64,000 nucleotides of DNA from assembly GCF_026914185.1 (NCBI RefSeq), contig NC_070560.1:1152001-1216000 (forward strand), written 5' to 3'. Both the position numbers and the translations under genes were made by a program. Position 1 is the stretch's first letter. Each line of letters opens with the position of its first letter. Origin of the DNA: Puccinia triticina (taxonomy: Eukaryota; Basidiomycota; Pucciniomycetes; Pucciniales; Pucciniaceae). Under the pieces are notes generated by a model. That model was not told the origin of the DNA. It searched no databases and was given only the letters and a program-made list of their open reading frames with translations. Shown here piece after piece: positions 1-10,881 of this stretch.

Positions 1-449
1 TGAGCATCAGCTGGGCCAGGGCCAAAGCTGAGCATCATCTGGTTTTGTCACATTGAGTGCTTTGATCCTGACACCTGTCATGTGAGCCCTAGATGTGCTG
101 TTGGAGAGGAGCAGCATTGGAGCAGTGTTGGAGCTGAAAACAAAGCTGAATCATGTCACTTGCCATCAAGTGACTACTTTTTTTTCCTGGTGTAACATGT
201 AGCACCAGCCTAAGTAAAACTTCCACACATAGCCACCTGTATGTGCAAATTAACTATTCATTCACATTGAATCTTAGTTTAGTCAACCTTTGTGAAATTG
301 TTCAGTAACACCCCAAGCTTCTTAGATTTTCCATAAGTCAAGTAAGTTTTTTTTTGCAGTGAAACACAGCAGGTGAGTTGAGGAAATGTCAGTTTGCATA
401 AATTGAAAACATCCTGTAAGTTGGACATGGCAATCCTTCCGCAGCAAAT
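1..449. other. Intergenic, no gene seen
   Basis: AT-rich sequence with no convincing coding signal. Short open frames here lack conserved motifs and plausible splice partners. Confidence 0.5.
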
Positions 450-630
450 TATGGTGTTCAAAGTTGGTTTGCATAATTTTATGCATGCATAAATCATAAA
501 ATCATTAAAACATTTTGGTGAGGAAATTTTGTATTACATAATCAGACAGCCATATCCCCTGCAAAAAAGATTTTATGATTTTATGATTTATGCATGCATA
601 AAATTATGCAAACCAACTTTGAACACCATA
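450..630. repeat. 181-bp fold-back MITE, copy 1
   Basis: The ends TATGGTGTTCAAAG and CTTTGAACACCATA are inverted copies, and the inverted arms run about 55 bp on each side, including the palindrome ATGCATGCAT. A second copy of exactly 181 bp lies at 20094-20274. The TA at each outer edge fits a Tc1/mariner-type TA target, so this is probably a non-autonomous element. No coding capacity. Confidence 0.8.
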
Positions 631-1655
631 AATATACATCTTCCTTTGGAATTGCTTATAATTCTCACATGTCAAATTCTGGCAGGTTTCTCTTTTGCAG
701 TGAAACACAACAGGCAAATTGGCAACATGTCAGCTTACATCATCAGTTGACACAATCCTGTGAGTAAAACATGAAATCCCATATGGAAAAAATTAATATA
801 TTCATATGAAATTTCAAGGCCCAGATTTTATGACATAAGACAGTATCAAAAAACATAGTGTAGTCTGCTGTCTGGTGAAATCTTGATTTTTTTTCCATTC
901 ACACATCACAAAAACCACAACATGTATGCAATACAGCTCAGTAAACAAGACCCAAGTCATGCTTTTGTTTCAGGACTTGGTCACTGATTACATAACACAA
1001 GCCAAACTTCCTTGCTGTGGAACAGGGACTGCATGATTTATGTTTTGAAAAACAACATGATTCCACAAGGAAGATTCAGATTGAATAGTGGATCATGATG
1101 TTTCGTTTGACAGATATTAATATCACAGGTACAAGTAAGAAATGAAATTTATGGGAAAAACATAGCAGATGTAACGGTAGCCTCAATGTTAAGTTTTTTA
1201 AATTATGTAAATTTAATACATAGTCTGTAGAACTGCAGCAAATTGCTCTATTTGATTTCTTATATTGGTCACAGCGGCAATAGGTCTGGTTCAATATATT
1301 AGTCACCCCCTGGATAAAACAAAAAAGGTTTTTGAGACCACATTATTTATCAGGTTTGTTTTCACTACCAGGATCTTGATTCACAACTTCCTTCTACTCA
1401 TTTAATCAACACCCCCAAAATTCACAAATTTTCACATTAGCTGCTACTGCGGGATAAATTCAGCTTGGTATGATTCAAAAATAATTTTAAAGAAAAAAAT
1501 CAAAAAGATCATTGGCAAACATTATGTATCTCAACTTGTGCACAATGATCACCTGGTTACTACTTCTTGCAGTGAGTCTTGCTAATAAATTTGTGGTTGG
1601 ACCAAAATCCTAAAAGCTTTGATCAACTGGTGATTCTCTGCTTGGTGATAAGCAG
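631..1655. other. Intergenic or unresolved 5' part of the RING gene
   Basis: AT-rich. Around 1523-1605 a short frame begins with a hydrophobic stretch and ends at a stop. It could be a signal or membrane exon of the downstream RING gene, but I could not join it in frame. Otherwise nothing is supported. Confidence 0.35.
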
Positions 1656-2415
1656 TTTTTTGGAAATTCTTCAAGCCAAATTGCCAAACAACTGCTGGAT
1701 TCTGATGTTGCTAGCAGTGTACCAGATATTAGGTCAGCTGGAGAATCTGGCGCAATTCAACAGCGCTCCCGTCGAATTGTGGAGGATCTATCTAATCACA
1801 TGAGCCCTAGCACGGTGAACCCTGATGAATTGGCCTATATATTGCCAGGTGAAACTCCTGAATCCAGTCACATGCCTGTGAGCTCGTATTGAATTAAGCT
1901 TAAACCAGATCCCTGGATACTCAATTCTTTTTTTGCAGGTCTTATCTGACTTAAATGAAGTGGCGATTGAAGAAGGAATGGATGATGATAGCAGAACATT
2001 GGTGCATCATTCAAAATCTGGTGTTGAACAGCCATTTTCTTCTCCCGTCGATCGAAAACCGTCTGGCTTGGAAGAAGGTGCACAAGACAAATCTTACTGT
2101 GAAAGCAGTAAAAACAACTGTGCAATCTGTCTGAGCGAGTTTGGAAAAGACAACCAACAAACCAACTTGAGTTGTGCGCACAGTTTCCATCCGGATTGCA
2201 TTGAGCGATGGGCCAATAGGGGCCACAACACTTGTCCAATGTGTCGAGCGGAAGTCATCCAAACAAAAACCAGTGGCCAAGACGGCTTCAACACGGGACC
2301 CACCGCGGTTCACACGCCGCCGATGACCCGCTCTACCAGCTTTATCCACCGAACTTTAAATCTTCACCCCGAGCGCCCCGTTGGAGTCTCTCCACTTCCT
2401 CCAATGATGATCTGA
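1656..2415 (+). CDS. RING-H2 zinc finger protein, probable E3 ubiquitin ligase (5' end unresolved)
   Basis: Two exons are visible: about 1656-1877 and 1939-2415, joined by a 61-bp GT-AG intron (1878-1938) in phase 0. The second exon encodes a RING-H2 finger in the order CAICL, CAHSFHPDC, then CPMC, so all eight zinc ligands (C-C, C-H-H-C, C-C) are present. RING-H2 proteins usually act as E3 ubiquitin ligases by recruiting an E2 enzyme; the substrate is unknown. The finger is followed by a Pro/Ser/Thr-rich tail of about 60 residues ending at TGA. Upstream the first exon is open back to a possible splice acceptor at 1654-1655, and no credible ATG is found, so more 5' exons probably exist or have been lost. 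A 161-bp MITE lies about 330 bp downstream. Confidence 0.65.
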
Positions 2416-2743
2416 CCTCCTGACTCCCGTCCTCTCCTTTCCTTATTTTTGCGTCAATGATAAATCAGTCTTCATGTTGTCAGCTTGAATTTACTGGAGT
2501 TCATAATTCAGATACCCCAGTTACAATCAAATGATAAAACTTTGGGAGACTATGAGATGCTTGAGTGCTGAAAAACTAGAAGAGATGCAAGCAGATCATG
2601 GTGCAAGCTCATCTGCAGCCCACATCATCTGGAGCGCACAATCTGAATTTGGGTTCTCGCAACTTTGGCACCCTACCGTGTGAAAGAAGTCAAAGGACTG
2701 AGAGTTTAATTGATTAGAAACAAGTAACTATTCTAGGTACATA

Positions 2744-2904
2744 TATGGTATTCAAAATTGCATATGCCACTGTTTACATATGATCATAAAGCCAATTTTG
2801 TCTGGGAGATGTCAGCGTGCATAAAACTTAAAGTGACTTCTCCCAGCCAAAATTGCAGTTTATGATTTTATGTAAAAAAATCTTATGCATTTTTGAATAC
2901 CATA
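2744..2904. repeat. 161-bp TATGGTATTC fold-back MITE (intact copy)
   Basis: The ends TATGGTATTCAAAA and TTTTGAATACCATA are inverted, and the interior contains inverted GCTGGGAG / CTCCCAGC arms. The same 161 bp reappear at 58794-59204 interrupted by another element, so this copy serves as the empty-site reference. The TA at each edge suggests a Tc1/mariner-derived element. Confidence 0.8.
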
Positions 2905-3207
2905 ATAGTTAGGCTCTTAGAAGTAATAAGTTACCTAAGAGCAGAATGACTGGCCGCTGTCTACTTAGTAGAAAGGAAAATTAGAATGAAATGTTTCCTT
3001 GAATGGTCTTTGGGAAGATGCTTTCTTCTGTTCAACAACAGAGAGCTGAGGGACATTAAAGTCAGCATCAGCTAATGCATTACACCCTTGCAGCAGTTTC
3101 AGTTCTTCTGAATCTTACTGTAATAGAGTGTTTGGATCCTGTTGTCCAGCTTATTAAGCTTTGGCAAAACGGTGCAGAAGTCATGCAACATTGTCTATTT
3201 TAGATTA

Positions 3208-3430
3208 GGGGGTTTTAAAGTTGGCCAGATGCGACTTGCATGCACTTTTGCAAGTTGGTGTTCAATTTCATTCTTGAACACCAAGTTGCAAAAGTGCATG
3301 CAAGCCACACTGTACCACACCCCCTAAGCCTGCTTGAATGTATTTTTGAAATTTGGTGTTCAATAAAAGCCTTGAACACCAACTTGCAAAAGTGCATGCA
3401 AGTTGTGCATGGCCAACTTTGAATCCCCCC
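3208..3430. repeat. 223-bp fold-back element flanked by ATTA
   Basis: Begins GGGGGTTTTAAAGTTGGCC and ends with the near-inverse GGCCAACTTTGAATCCCCC. The interior carries four alternating copies of the motif TTGCAAGTTGGTGTTCAA and its complement, so it can fold into a long hairpin. ATTA occurs on both sides (3204-3207, 3431-3434), which fits a TTA or TWA target duplication of the PIF/Harbinger kind. Non-coding. Confidence 0.7.
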
Positions 3431-5934
3431 ATTAACATTGCCATAAGTTGTTTTGCACTTTGTTTCTTTTGCCTAGTTTCTTTGACTTGATAACTCACCT
3501 TTTTCCATTTCTTCTCTTTGAGTAGATTTGGTGGTTTGTTTGGTCTTTTCCTGTGTGTCTTTGACTAGAAGGAAGGGAATGATGCTGTTAGCAAATCATC
3601 TTTACCATCTAGCTAGGGAATGAGCTTCTCACCTTTGGTGTTGGCTGTGATTCTCTTTGCTAGAGGTATCTAACCGGGATTCTCCAAGTGTTGGTTCTTG
3701 CGGCTTGCAGATGCAGAAACTGTAATCATCATGCAATCAGTATTTTCTTCCCTGCGGCACTGCTTTGGACTGTGGAATAAGGTTTGCTTTGCTCACTGTT
3801 TTCCGTAGCTTTTTGAGCTCCTAAAATCCTCCTCAATTTATGAGGATGATGTTGTTCACCTTGGCTGATAATCTCACACCGTGCACCCACCACAACACAA
3901 ACTTGCTCAGAAGGAGCATTGGTACGTGCGGATTCACCCCTGGGATGACAATATCCCGGCATTGTCTCAAGGACCCCATGGACATGAATCATAAAATCAT
4001 CAACCTTTTGTTGCAGGGGATCTCTCAAGTATCATTATTTAATCCCATCAAATAATGATTTATGCATGCATCAATGGTGGGCCACTAAACTACCACCACG
4101 AATTTTTGCTCAGCACTTGCGTGCAAGTGCCTTCACCCCTCTCTTTAGGAACCCTTTAAGATCTCTTGCAGAACTTGACACCAATTTATGTGTAATTTTG
4201 GATTGAATTTATACTCAAGTGTGTCTGAATTGAAGCTGAATCTTGTATGAATTCATGTTGAACATGGTTTCATATCAACCTGATATCCACCCCAACTGGA
4301 CTATTTGAGTAATTGTATCTTTTCCAGAACCTGTGTTCAACTGAATTGCAAAGAAACCTCCATTTCTTGGCAGAAACCAGATTTTTCTTGATGTAATAAT
4401 ATATTTTCATTGATCATGTGCTTATTATGCCGTCCACACCGCTCAAAATGTGTTTTCCTATATGAAAAACAAAACTTTTGGCTTGGTAGATATACCTTTG
4501 TGATGAAAGTGCATAAATTCAATGAATATTCTTTCTGTTTTTATCACTTGAGATATTTATAGACTTGTGGAAAAAAATTAACATAGTGGATACTAATTAT
4601 ATCTTTTGTATTGATTGATGCTAATGCTATAAGCATCACATACTTTGAGAGAAAAGGTGATTCCCTTCTGAACTGAGTCAGCTTCACTCACTGGCTATCC
4701 CCTTGATGTTTTATTTTTGGATCAAATGATGAAAAATTGCTAACTGATCAATCTCCATAACCACCTTGTGATCTTGCAGGTGGCAGATAGGCATCTGGGC
4801 TGCAAGCATTCTCACATAATTTTTTTTAGCAAATTTTATGATTTTTGTCACAAGAGAGTTGGAAGTCTGGGCTAAGTTCAGGGGAGCCCCAGATTATCCA
4901 TGGTTTCTTAATCAATTCAGAAAATCCCAACAAAAGAATGTGTGTACATATAGGTGAAAATATATATAACTCTTTTAAATATTTCATCTAATTTCTGAGA
5001 TTGGGTCAACTTGTGGTTAAGACTTGAGGATCAAAGCGTTTCATGTGTTAATTCTTGGGAATCGAAGTGTTTGAGAGACCAAAAGGAGGTGGACAAAGTT
5101 GAGAGAGCATTCAAGAACGGGAGGGACTTACAACATAAGGGAGAGAGAGAAGCGGGAGACAGGAGCGGGGGAGAAGACGGGGAACAGGAAGAGAGGAGTC
5201 GGAGAAATTCCAACATCATGTTTGATTTGACCTGTGTGCGTGGTTACCGGTTCATGGAGCGTGCGGGCTGACACGCTGGGGGGGTGGGTTTGGGTGCCGC
5301 AGGCTTGGGGTGTTTGGTTACCCAGGGGTGAGGGTTACCGGGAAAAGGTGGGCTTGGGGGGGTTGGGGGTTGGGGGAGGGTTGCACGCAGGATTGGGGCG
5401 GAGGGGAGGGTTTTGGACCAGGCCTGCAGCGGCGCAGCCGCCTTGGCCTCTAGTTTCATCTAATATTCCGGTGTTGCGTGGGCACTCAGCTCAGCATTGC
5501 TTGGCTGTGTGTTAATATAGGTGTCACACAAACACACGGGCATACAGTTGTGTGACAAATCCTTCCAGCTAGCCCCTCAGAAAATGCACACCAAATTCAA
5601 ACCAGATTAAAATCATGATTTAAGAAAAACTGGCATATTTTTGGCAAGGATAAGATACCTTCTCCATATTATACCTTGGCCCAAGGGGACCAAGTTCAAG
5701 CAGCATTGATAATTACTCTGTCACCTCACACACCTCCTTTTGAATTCTGTGTGCGCTGAAAATTATAAAAAGAATGTTCCAGAGCAACCTGTAGGATAGG
5801 GGTTTACACAGAGGTTGAAAATCATCATGGTCAAAAAATTCTTATCTTTGGTCAAAATTATAGATTGAGTACAACTGATCATAAAGTGGGGCTGGGTTTC
5901 AACATAGTTATGGTGTACATTATACGGTTACATT
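3431..5934. other. Intergenic, no gene seen
   Basis: AT-rich sequence without conserved coding motifs. A partial palindromic MITE fragment sits near 3985-4072 (ATGAATCATAAAATCAT ... ATGATTTATGCATGCAT). The only compositional anomaly is the G-rich tract listed separately. Confidence 0.5.
5278..5420 (+). repeat. G-rich tract with quadruplex potential
   Basis: About 140 bases are strongly G-skewed on the plus strand, with at least seven runs of three or more G including GGGGGGTTGGGGGTTGGGGG. This is unlike the AT-rich surroundings. It meets the simple run-and-loop pattern for G-quadruplex formation. No gene is associated, and the copia element begins 520 bp downstream. Confidence 0.6.
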
Positions 5935-5939
5935 ACACA

Positions 5940-6039
5940 TGTTGTGGTAAAAATCCTTGAGTCTAAATTGCTTCTTCTCGCCCGCCTCTTGACTACATCA
6001 TACTCCATATGTGGAGTTTGTCCACCGCATACTACTACA
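5940..6039 (-). repeat. 3' LTR of copia element
   Basis: 100 bp, TG...CA ends, matching 13560-13659 except at two positions. For a minus-strand element this is the downstream LTR. Confidence 0.9.
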
Positions 6040-6051
6040 TCCCCCCTCAAA
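6040..6051 (-). other. Polypurine tract
   Basis: Read on the minus strand, the bases next to the 3' LTR are TTTGAGGGGGGA. This purine run is in the place where plus-strand DNA priming occurs in LTR retrotransposons. Confidence 0.7.
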
Positions 6052-6252
6052 CTCCACACCTCTAGGTACAAAATGAAAGAAGTGGAAAAATTGGAAAGAA
6101 AGAATGAAATGAAGAAAAAAAAAACAAAAAAACCAATGAAAAAAAATGAGGATACTTGAGAAACTGATAGAGATTTATGTGGAAGATATTTCTTGAAGAA
6201 AATACGACAGACAAGATCGGAGATAAAGAAGAAAAGAAAAAAAGAAAAGAAA

Positions 6253-8088
6253 TTAACCATATATTCTTGACATGGATGCCGCATGGAGGTTCTCCCTGAG
6301 AGATTTGGTAAAGAAGTCCGCCCAATTGTCCGTAGTCGATACCCAGTTCAAACCAATGTTGTGCTCGCGGACCGCGTCATTTACAAAGAAAAAGTTCCGT
6401 TCCAAACTCTTCATGTGCCCTTTGGAAGCATTGTCATCCGATATGAGAACAGCCGCCCGATTTTCGCAATTGATTTTCATTTTTGGATTGATCTCGAGTG
6501 AACGGAGAATTGGTATCAGGAAGAGCAAGAAGTCTACCGAACTTCCGAGGGATATGAATTCCGCCGCACATGTGGAGGTCGCCACAATCTTCTGGCGACG
6601 TGATCCCCAGGCCACCGGGCTGCTGAACAGAGTAATGATGAATCCGGACGTTGACCACTGGAATTCTCCTCCCCAGTTCGCGTCCACCCAATTGACCAGT
6701 TCATTGCCAGTCGGACGTAGACGTAGCCATTTTGATCTAGTAGTATTGATATATTGGACTAGGTGTGACAGAGAATTCCAATGCGAATCATTTGGATTTG
6801 AGCTGAAACAAGCCAGGTAATTCACCGCAAAGCTGATATCCGGCCGGGTTCCCAAGGCGAGGTAATTGATTGAGCCTATGAGTGATTGATACAAGGTTGC
6901 TGATACCGGTTCCCCCCAAGAGGTGGAAAGGTTTTCGCCGGGGAGTGGGGTGTGGACCGGTACCATGTTTGGGTTTACTTCTTCTTGATATTTCTTGACA
7001 AGTTGTTCGATCAGGAAATGTTGGCTGAGAAAAATTGAGTCTTCCTTGTATTCCAAACGTATGCCGACTAACTTGTCAGGCTCGGCGTCCCATTTGACCC
7101 TCAGGCTTGTTTCCATCTTCTCACAAAACAGATTGATGTCCCCTTGCCAATTTCCGAAAACAATCCCATTGTCAACGTGTATCCAAACGATTATGACCAA
7201 ATCTCCTTTCCTGTACCGGTACAGACACTCTTCTACTTCGTCACACTCAAAACCCCATCCGTGTAGTAGACCCTTGAAGTGCTTCCACCAGCATCGGCTG
7301 GCCTGGCGGGTCCCATACAGTGCCTTCTTCAGTCGCAGGACTTTTCCAGACAGATGAGGGAGTAGTTCCACCGGGGGATCAACGTAGATCGTTTCATCAA
7401 TCGGGCTGTGGGCAAAAGCGCCTGTTATGTCAAAAGAGTTGATCTTCCATTTGTTCCTGATGGCAAGGGTCAGGAGGACCCGCAGCGTTGAGAGTGATGC
7501 CGTAGGTGCAAAAGTCAATCTCACGTCCTTGCCTAGTCTTTGCTTGAAGCCTTGTACAACAAATCTTGCCTTAAGTTTGTTGATCGACCCGTCGGTATTC
7601 TGTTTGATGTCGAATAAAAACCGGGTGCCTATTGAGTGCTTGTTTTCCTTATCTAAGGTGTCAATGTCTTCCAGCTGAGACCACTCTGTGATGCAAGCCT
7701 TGCACCACTTGGCCGAAGCCAGACATCTCAGTGCCGCCTTTAGGGATGTCAGTATTTCCGCGTCAGCTATGGCCTGGAGCCATTCGACCTGGTCGTCTTT
7801 CTCTTCACATATTTCTTTTGTGCGTTCTTGACCAAGCGTCAGGACTCTACAAACGGTCGGATTGTTAGCAAGGGAGGATGGCATGGGAAAGATTGGTCTC
7901 CCTTGAAAATCAAGGAAGGTGGCACACTCAGAATTGACCACTTTCTTTGTCAGGGGATTCCAAAAGAACCACCCCCTCTCGTCGTCTTGATAACCTACAA
8001 GGTAGCCTGTCCAGCCGCGCTGGTCCAACTTCCTACGGCGTTCCTTTGGTATGTGAATGGACGCTCGCGCTCCAAAAGGATAAAATGA
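6253..8088 (-). CDS. Copia pol: integrase C-terminal end, reverse transcriptase and RNase H
   Basis: A single open frame of about 590-610 codons. It begins in the tail of the integrase (GWTGYLVGYQDDERGWFFW, the copia IN-RT junction), then the copia reverse transcriptase with KARFVVQGF, FDITGAFAHS, LKKALYGTRQA and the catalytic-site region WIHVDNG, and ends with RNase H (STCAAEFISL, DNWADFFTKSL). The usual YVDD catalytic box reads HVDN here, so the second catalytic aspartate is replaced by asparagine and the enzyme is probably inactive despite the intact frame. Upstream the frame is cut by the insertion at 8134. It would normally be part of a gag-pol polyprotein. Confidence 0.9.
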   Translation of the reverse strand, partial: SFYPFGARASIHIPKERRRKLDQRGWTGYLVGYQDDERGWFFWNPLTKKVVNSECATFLDFQGRPIFPMPSSLANNPTVCRVLTLGQERTKEICEEKDDQVEWLQAIADAEILTSLKAALRCLASAKWCKACITEWSQLEDIDTLDKENKHSIGTRFLFDIKQNTDGSINKLKARFVVQGFKQRLGKDVRLTFAPTASLSTLRVLLTLAIRNKWKINSFDITGAFAHSPIDETIYVDPPVELLPHLSGKVLRLKKALYGTRQASRCWWKHFKGLLHGWGFECDEVEECLYRYRKGDLVIIVWIHVDNGIVFGNWQGDINLFCEKMETSLRVKWDAEPDKLVGIRLEYKEDSIFLSQHFLIEQLVKKYQEEVNPNMVPVHTPLPGENLSTSWGEPVSATLYQSLIGSINYLALGTRPDISFAVNYLACFSSNPNDSHWNSLSHLVQYINTTRSKWLRLRPTGNELVNWVDANWGGEFQWSTSGFIITLFSSPVAWGSRRQKIVATSTCAAEFISLGSSVDFLLFLIPILRSLEINPKMKINCENRAAVLISDDNASKGHMKSLERNFFFVNDAVREHNIGLNWVSTTDNWADFFTKSLRENLHAASMSRIYG

Positions 8089-8177
8089 GTGAGCTTCCGG
8101 CTGTCAGCCCGACCACATTTTGAGAGGGGTAGTCACCAGGGGGGAAAGTGTGGCACTCCCTGGAGAGTGCCAGACCG

Positions 8178-8424
8178 CACTGCAAAAATAACTTGGTCAA
8201 CTGCTTGCAGTTGACATGCAGGATACTCAAGCCAAGCTGCCATTGTAACTCCACATGAATGCAGAAGTGCCTTTTTTGGCACAGTCACTGTGCAAGGTGC
8301 ACAGTGACTGTGCATTGAAGCTTTGGTTGAGTCAAACCTTGAGTAAGGCTGGTGTAACACCACAAGCTTCCTCAGAGTTGCCGCATGTCAACTGCTCACA
8401 GTTGACACAGTTTTTTTTGCAGTG
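8178..8424. mobile_element. 247-bp CACTG MITE, copy 1
   Basis: Ends are CACTGCAAAAA and TTTTTTGCAGTG, with inner inverted arms around GTCAACTG...CAGTTGAC. The triplet CCG flanks both sides (8175-8177, 8425-8427). An inverted copy of exactly 247 bp lies at 58881-59127 with a different triplet. The CACTG terminus plus 3-bp duplication points to a CACTA-mobilised non-autonomous element. Confidence 0.9.
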
Positions 8425-8631
8425 CCGTATGTTCCTTTGGGAAGACTTTCTGATGTCAAATGTGTGAGCATGTGGGATTTAGGCTTCAAATATGTTGACC
8501 TTATGTTCAACTCAAGCTGATCTTTGATCCACTCCATGGTGAACATGTTGGTAATTGAGTTGAGGGTACCCCCACTTGATGCCTGGTACACCCTGGTATT
8601 CTACACTTAGTGGTGTGTTTCAGGAATCAAT

Positions 8632-8930
8632 TTGAGACCCCCTCCACTCAATGAATGGGTTGTAAAGTCATTGACTGGAGATTCCCTCCACTTGATGACT
8701 GTTGGACAACCATTGATTGGAGGTTGTGTCCACTCAATGACCATATCTAAATTACCAGCCACCAAGTGGAGACATCCTCCACTCAATGACTGGTTTTTGA
8801 TGTCATTGAGTGGAGGGATTCTCCACTCAAGGACTGGTGTGTATACTGGCTGTTGAGTGGGGGGGTTCCTTACTCGGTGACTGGTTCTACTGGCCATTGA
8901 GTGGAGACACCCTCCACTTGATCACAGTTC
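8632..8930. repeat. Hairpin array, CTCCACTCAATGAC units
   Basis: Successive imperfect palindromes built from CTCCACTCAATGACTGG and its complement with short loops; one stem runs CTCCACTCAATGAC...GTCATTGAGTGGAG. Six or so variants follow one another inside the 2.7-kb DNA element. Non-coding. Confidence 0.75.
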
Positions 8931-9099
8931 ACTAGGCTGGGAAAATCCCAGAGCAGTGACCAGTACTGCATGTTGGTCATTGAGCCGGGCCTCTCCCAGC
9001 TTTAAGGACTGTATGTACTGTACTCAGCGCGGGGAAAGTCCTGGCTTGATGGACAGTATGTACTGTCCATCCTGCTGCACTTTTCCAAGCTGAGTGGCC

Positions 9100-9600
9100 A
9101 GTGTAGGCTGCCTACAGCGCTCGGAAAGGCTGACTAGATGACCAGCATTTGCTGGTCATTGGGCCAGGGCTTCTCGCTGGATGACCAGTATCTACTGGTC
9201 ATCAGATTTGAGCTCGGAGAGGCTGCAGATCGATGACCAGGGCATGATGCCTGTCAAGCGCGGCCTCTCTGAACTTGATGGCCAGTTTGTGTTGGCCATC
9301 CAGTCGGAGAAGCCCTGGTCCGATGACCAGCACCTATTGGTCATTGTTCTGGGCCTGTCTGAGCTTGGTGAGCAGTCTGTACTGTCCACCAACCTCGGAA
9401 AAGCCAAGCTGAATGAACAGTATTTAGTGTACTGTTCATTGAGTTGGGGCTTTCCCAGCTCAATGACCAGCAAATAAAGGTCATCGAGCCCGTGTAAAAA
9501 AGCAACTCGCCAATGTCCACCCTGATGTTCGGCCGAACATGACGGTGGACATAGCGACAAAAAAAACACGCTCCCCGGGGACACCCGGGGATACAGAGCT
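9100..9600. repeat. Hairpin array, GATGACCAG...CTGGTCATC units
   Basis: At least eight consecutive hairpins about 50-60 bp apart, for example GATGACCAGTATCTACTGG, GATGGCCAGTTTGTGTTGG, GAATGAACAGTATTTAGTG and the GC-rich TCCACC...TTCGGCCGAA...GGTGGA. Stems are 8-12 bp and loops 4-8 bp. The spacers carry a shared GCC/GGGC theme. Read as protein, the frames are shadows of the repeats. Confidence 0.75.
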
Positions 9601-10881
9601 GATCCCTGTTGCCCCGCTGCCACCGTAGTTGACTTGTGCCCAGATTGAAACTCCTGGAACACAAGCTTTTTTGGTGATTTGCAACACATATGAACACCAT
9701 TTTTGCCACTACAAAATGATGATGATTTTGATTGTTCTGGATACAGCAGGTCAAAAGAGCATCATTCTTATCTTACACCTGGTGCTAATAATTACCATGT
9801 GATAAGAGCAATCAACCCCATTTTGTTGCACAATGGCCACGGACATAATGGTAGGTGTGATGAAGGTATGCTACCTGGAGGAAAAAATCACCCAAAACAG
9901 TCAGGCAAAAGGTGTGAAGATGATCAATCTACAAGACAAACAGTATGACCCTGCATGCTGAGATGTGTGTGGACATTTCAGAGTTGACTTTTCACCTCAG
10001 AGTTCAGACCAGCTATTGAAATCTTTCTCCTGCTGGTTCCAGGATCATCAAAATATTGATGCATCTATTGATATCCACCAATCTGCCCCCTTCCCTCTGT
10101 GAAGCTTAATAATTTTAACCTCTAGCTGCTGTATTTTTCAGTCAGATGGAGGTCAAGTGAAGGAAAATTGTACAATGTGTATTCACATACAAAATTTGCA
10201 TGGACCCAAATGAACAGCTGACCGCATGGCAAACTTTAGCCTGCATAAGTGGACTATCACTTGGTAAACATGGTTGGTGAAAAGGCCTCTTTGATTGTTC
10301 ACATTTCATAATACAGGGAGGGAAGACAGGTTACAGAGGTTTTCCCAGCTTTGACACTGTGTGATACTCAAAAAAGAGAAATTTAATTTTACATAACTTT
10401 CCTCCCAATTGATGAAGGGAACAGGCATGGCAGAAATATCCCACAAGGATTAATCTACCAGTTAGCTGAGTCTTTGCGGTTGCTATAATTTACAGCTATC
10501 TTTCATTATGTGATTTTATGTGGGTTTTGATTGAAAAAAATCAGCCCTGAAAAATCTTCCTTCTCACTTGGTCAAGGATATCTTTGAGCATCAGGATAGT
10601 TACATTCTTGGCAAAACATGTTGTGAATTGAAGCTCACATCCTGGATTTTGTTTGATATGAACCAAACAGAAAATTTCAACTAAGATATTTCCATGTGTT
10701 GGAATTGAGTTACAGATCATCCCACAACCACTTCACCTACAGTTACACATCTGTTGGGAAGAAAATTGAACAAAGAGTTGCGACTCACATCTAACTCACA
10801 TCAGACCATTTGACTGACAGAATTACGGCCTGGCACTCTCCAGAGAGTGCCACACTTTCCCCCCTGGTGAGTCTTGCATCG

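Larger units (their letters stand above)
8134..10869. mobile_element. CACCAGGGG-ended CACTA-like non-autonomous element, 2.7 kb
   Basis: The terminal inverted repeats begin CACCAGGGGGGAAAGTGTGG and extend about 40 bp, including GGCACTC...GAGTGCC. The triplet AGT flanks both ends (8131-8133, 10870-10872). CACTA/EnSpm elements start with CAC and duplicate 2-3 bp, which fits. It sits in the integrase coding region of the copia element. The interior has no transposase; it holds a nested 247-bp MITE and long arrays of hairpins. Related copies lie at 53872 (partial) and 54848-55946. Confidence 0.85.

Noticed and set aside
8632..9600. CRISPR-like array
   Set aside because: Units are palindromic and variable with no constant direct repeat or unique spacers, and the context is eukaryotic transposon DNA.
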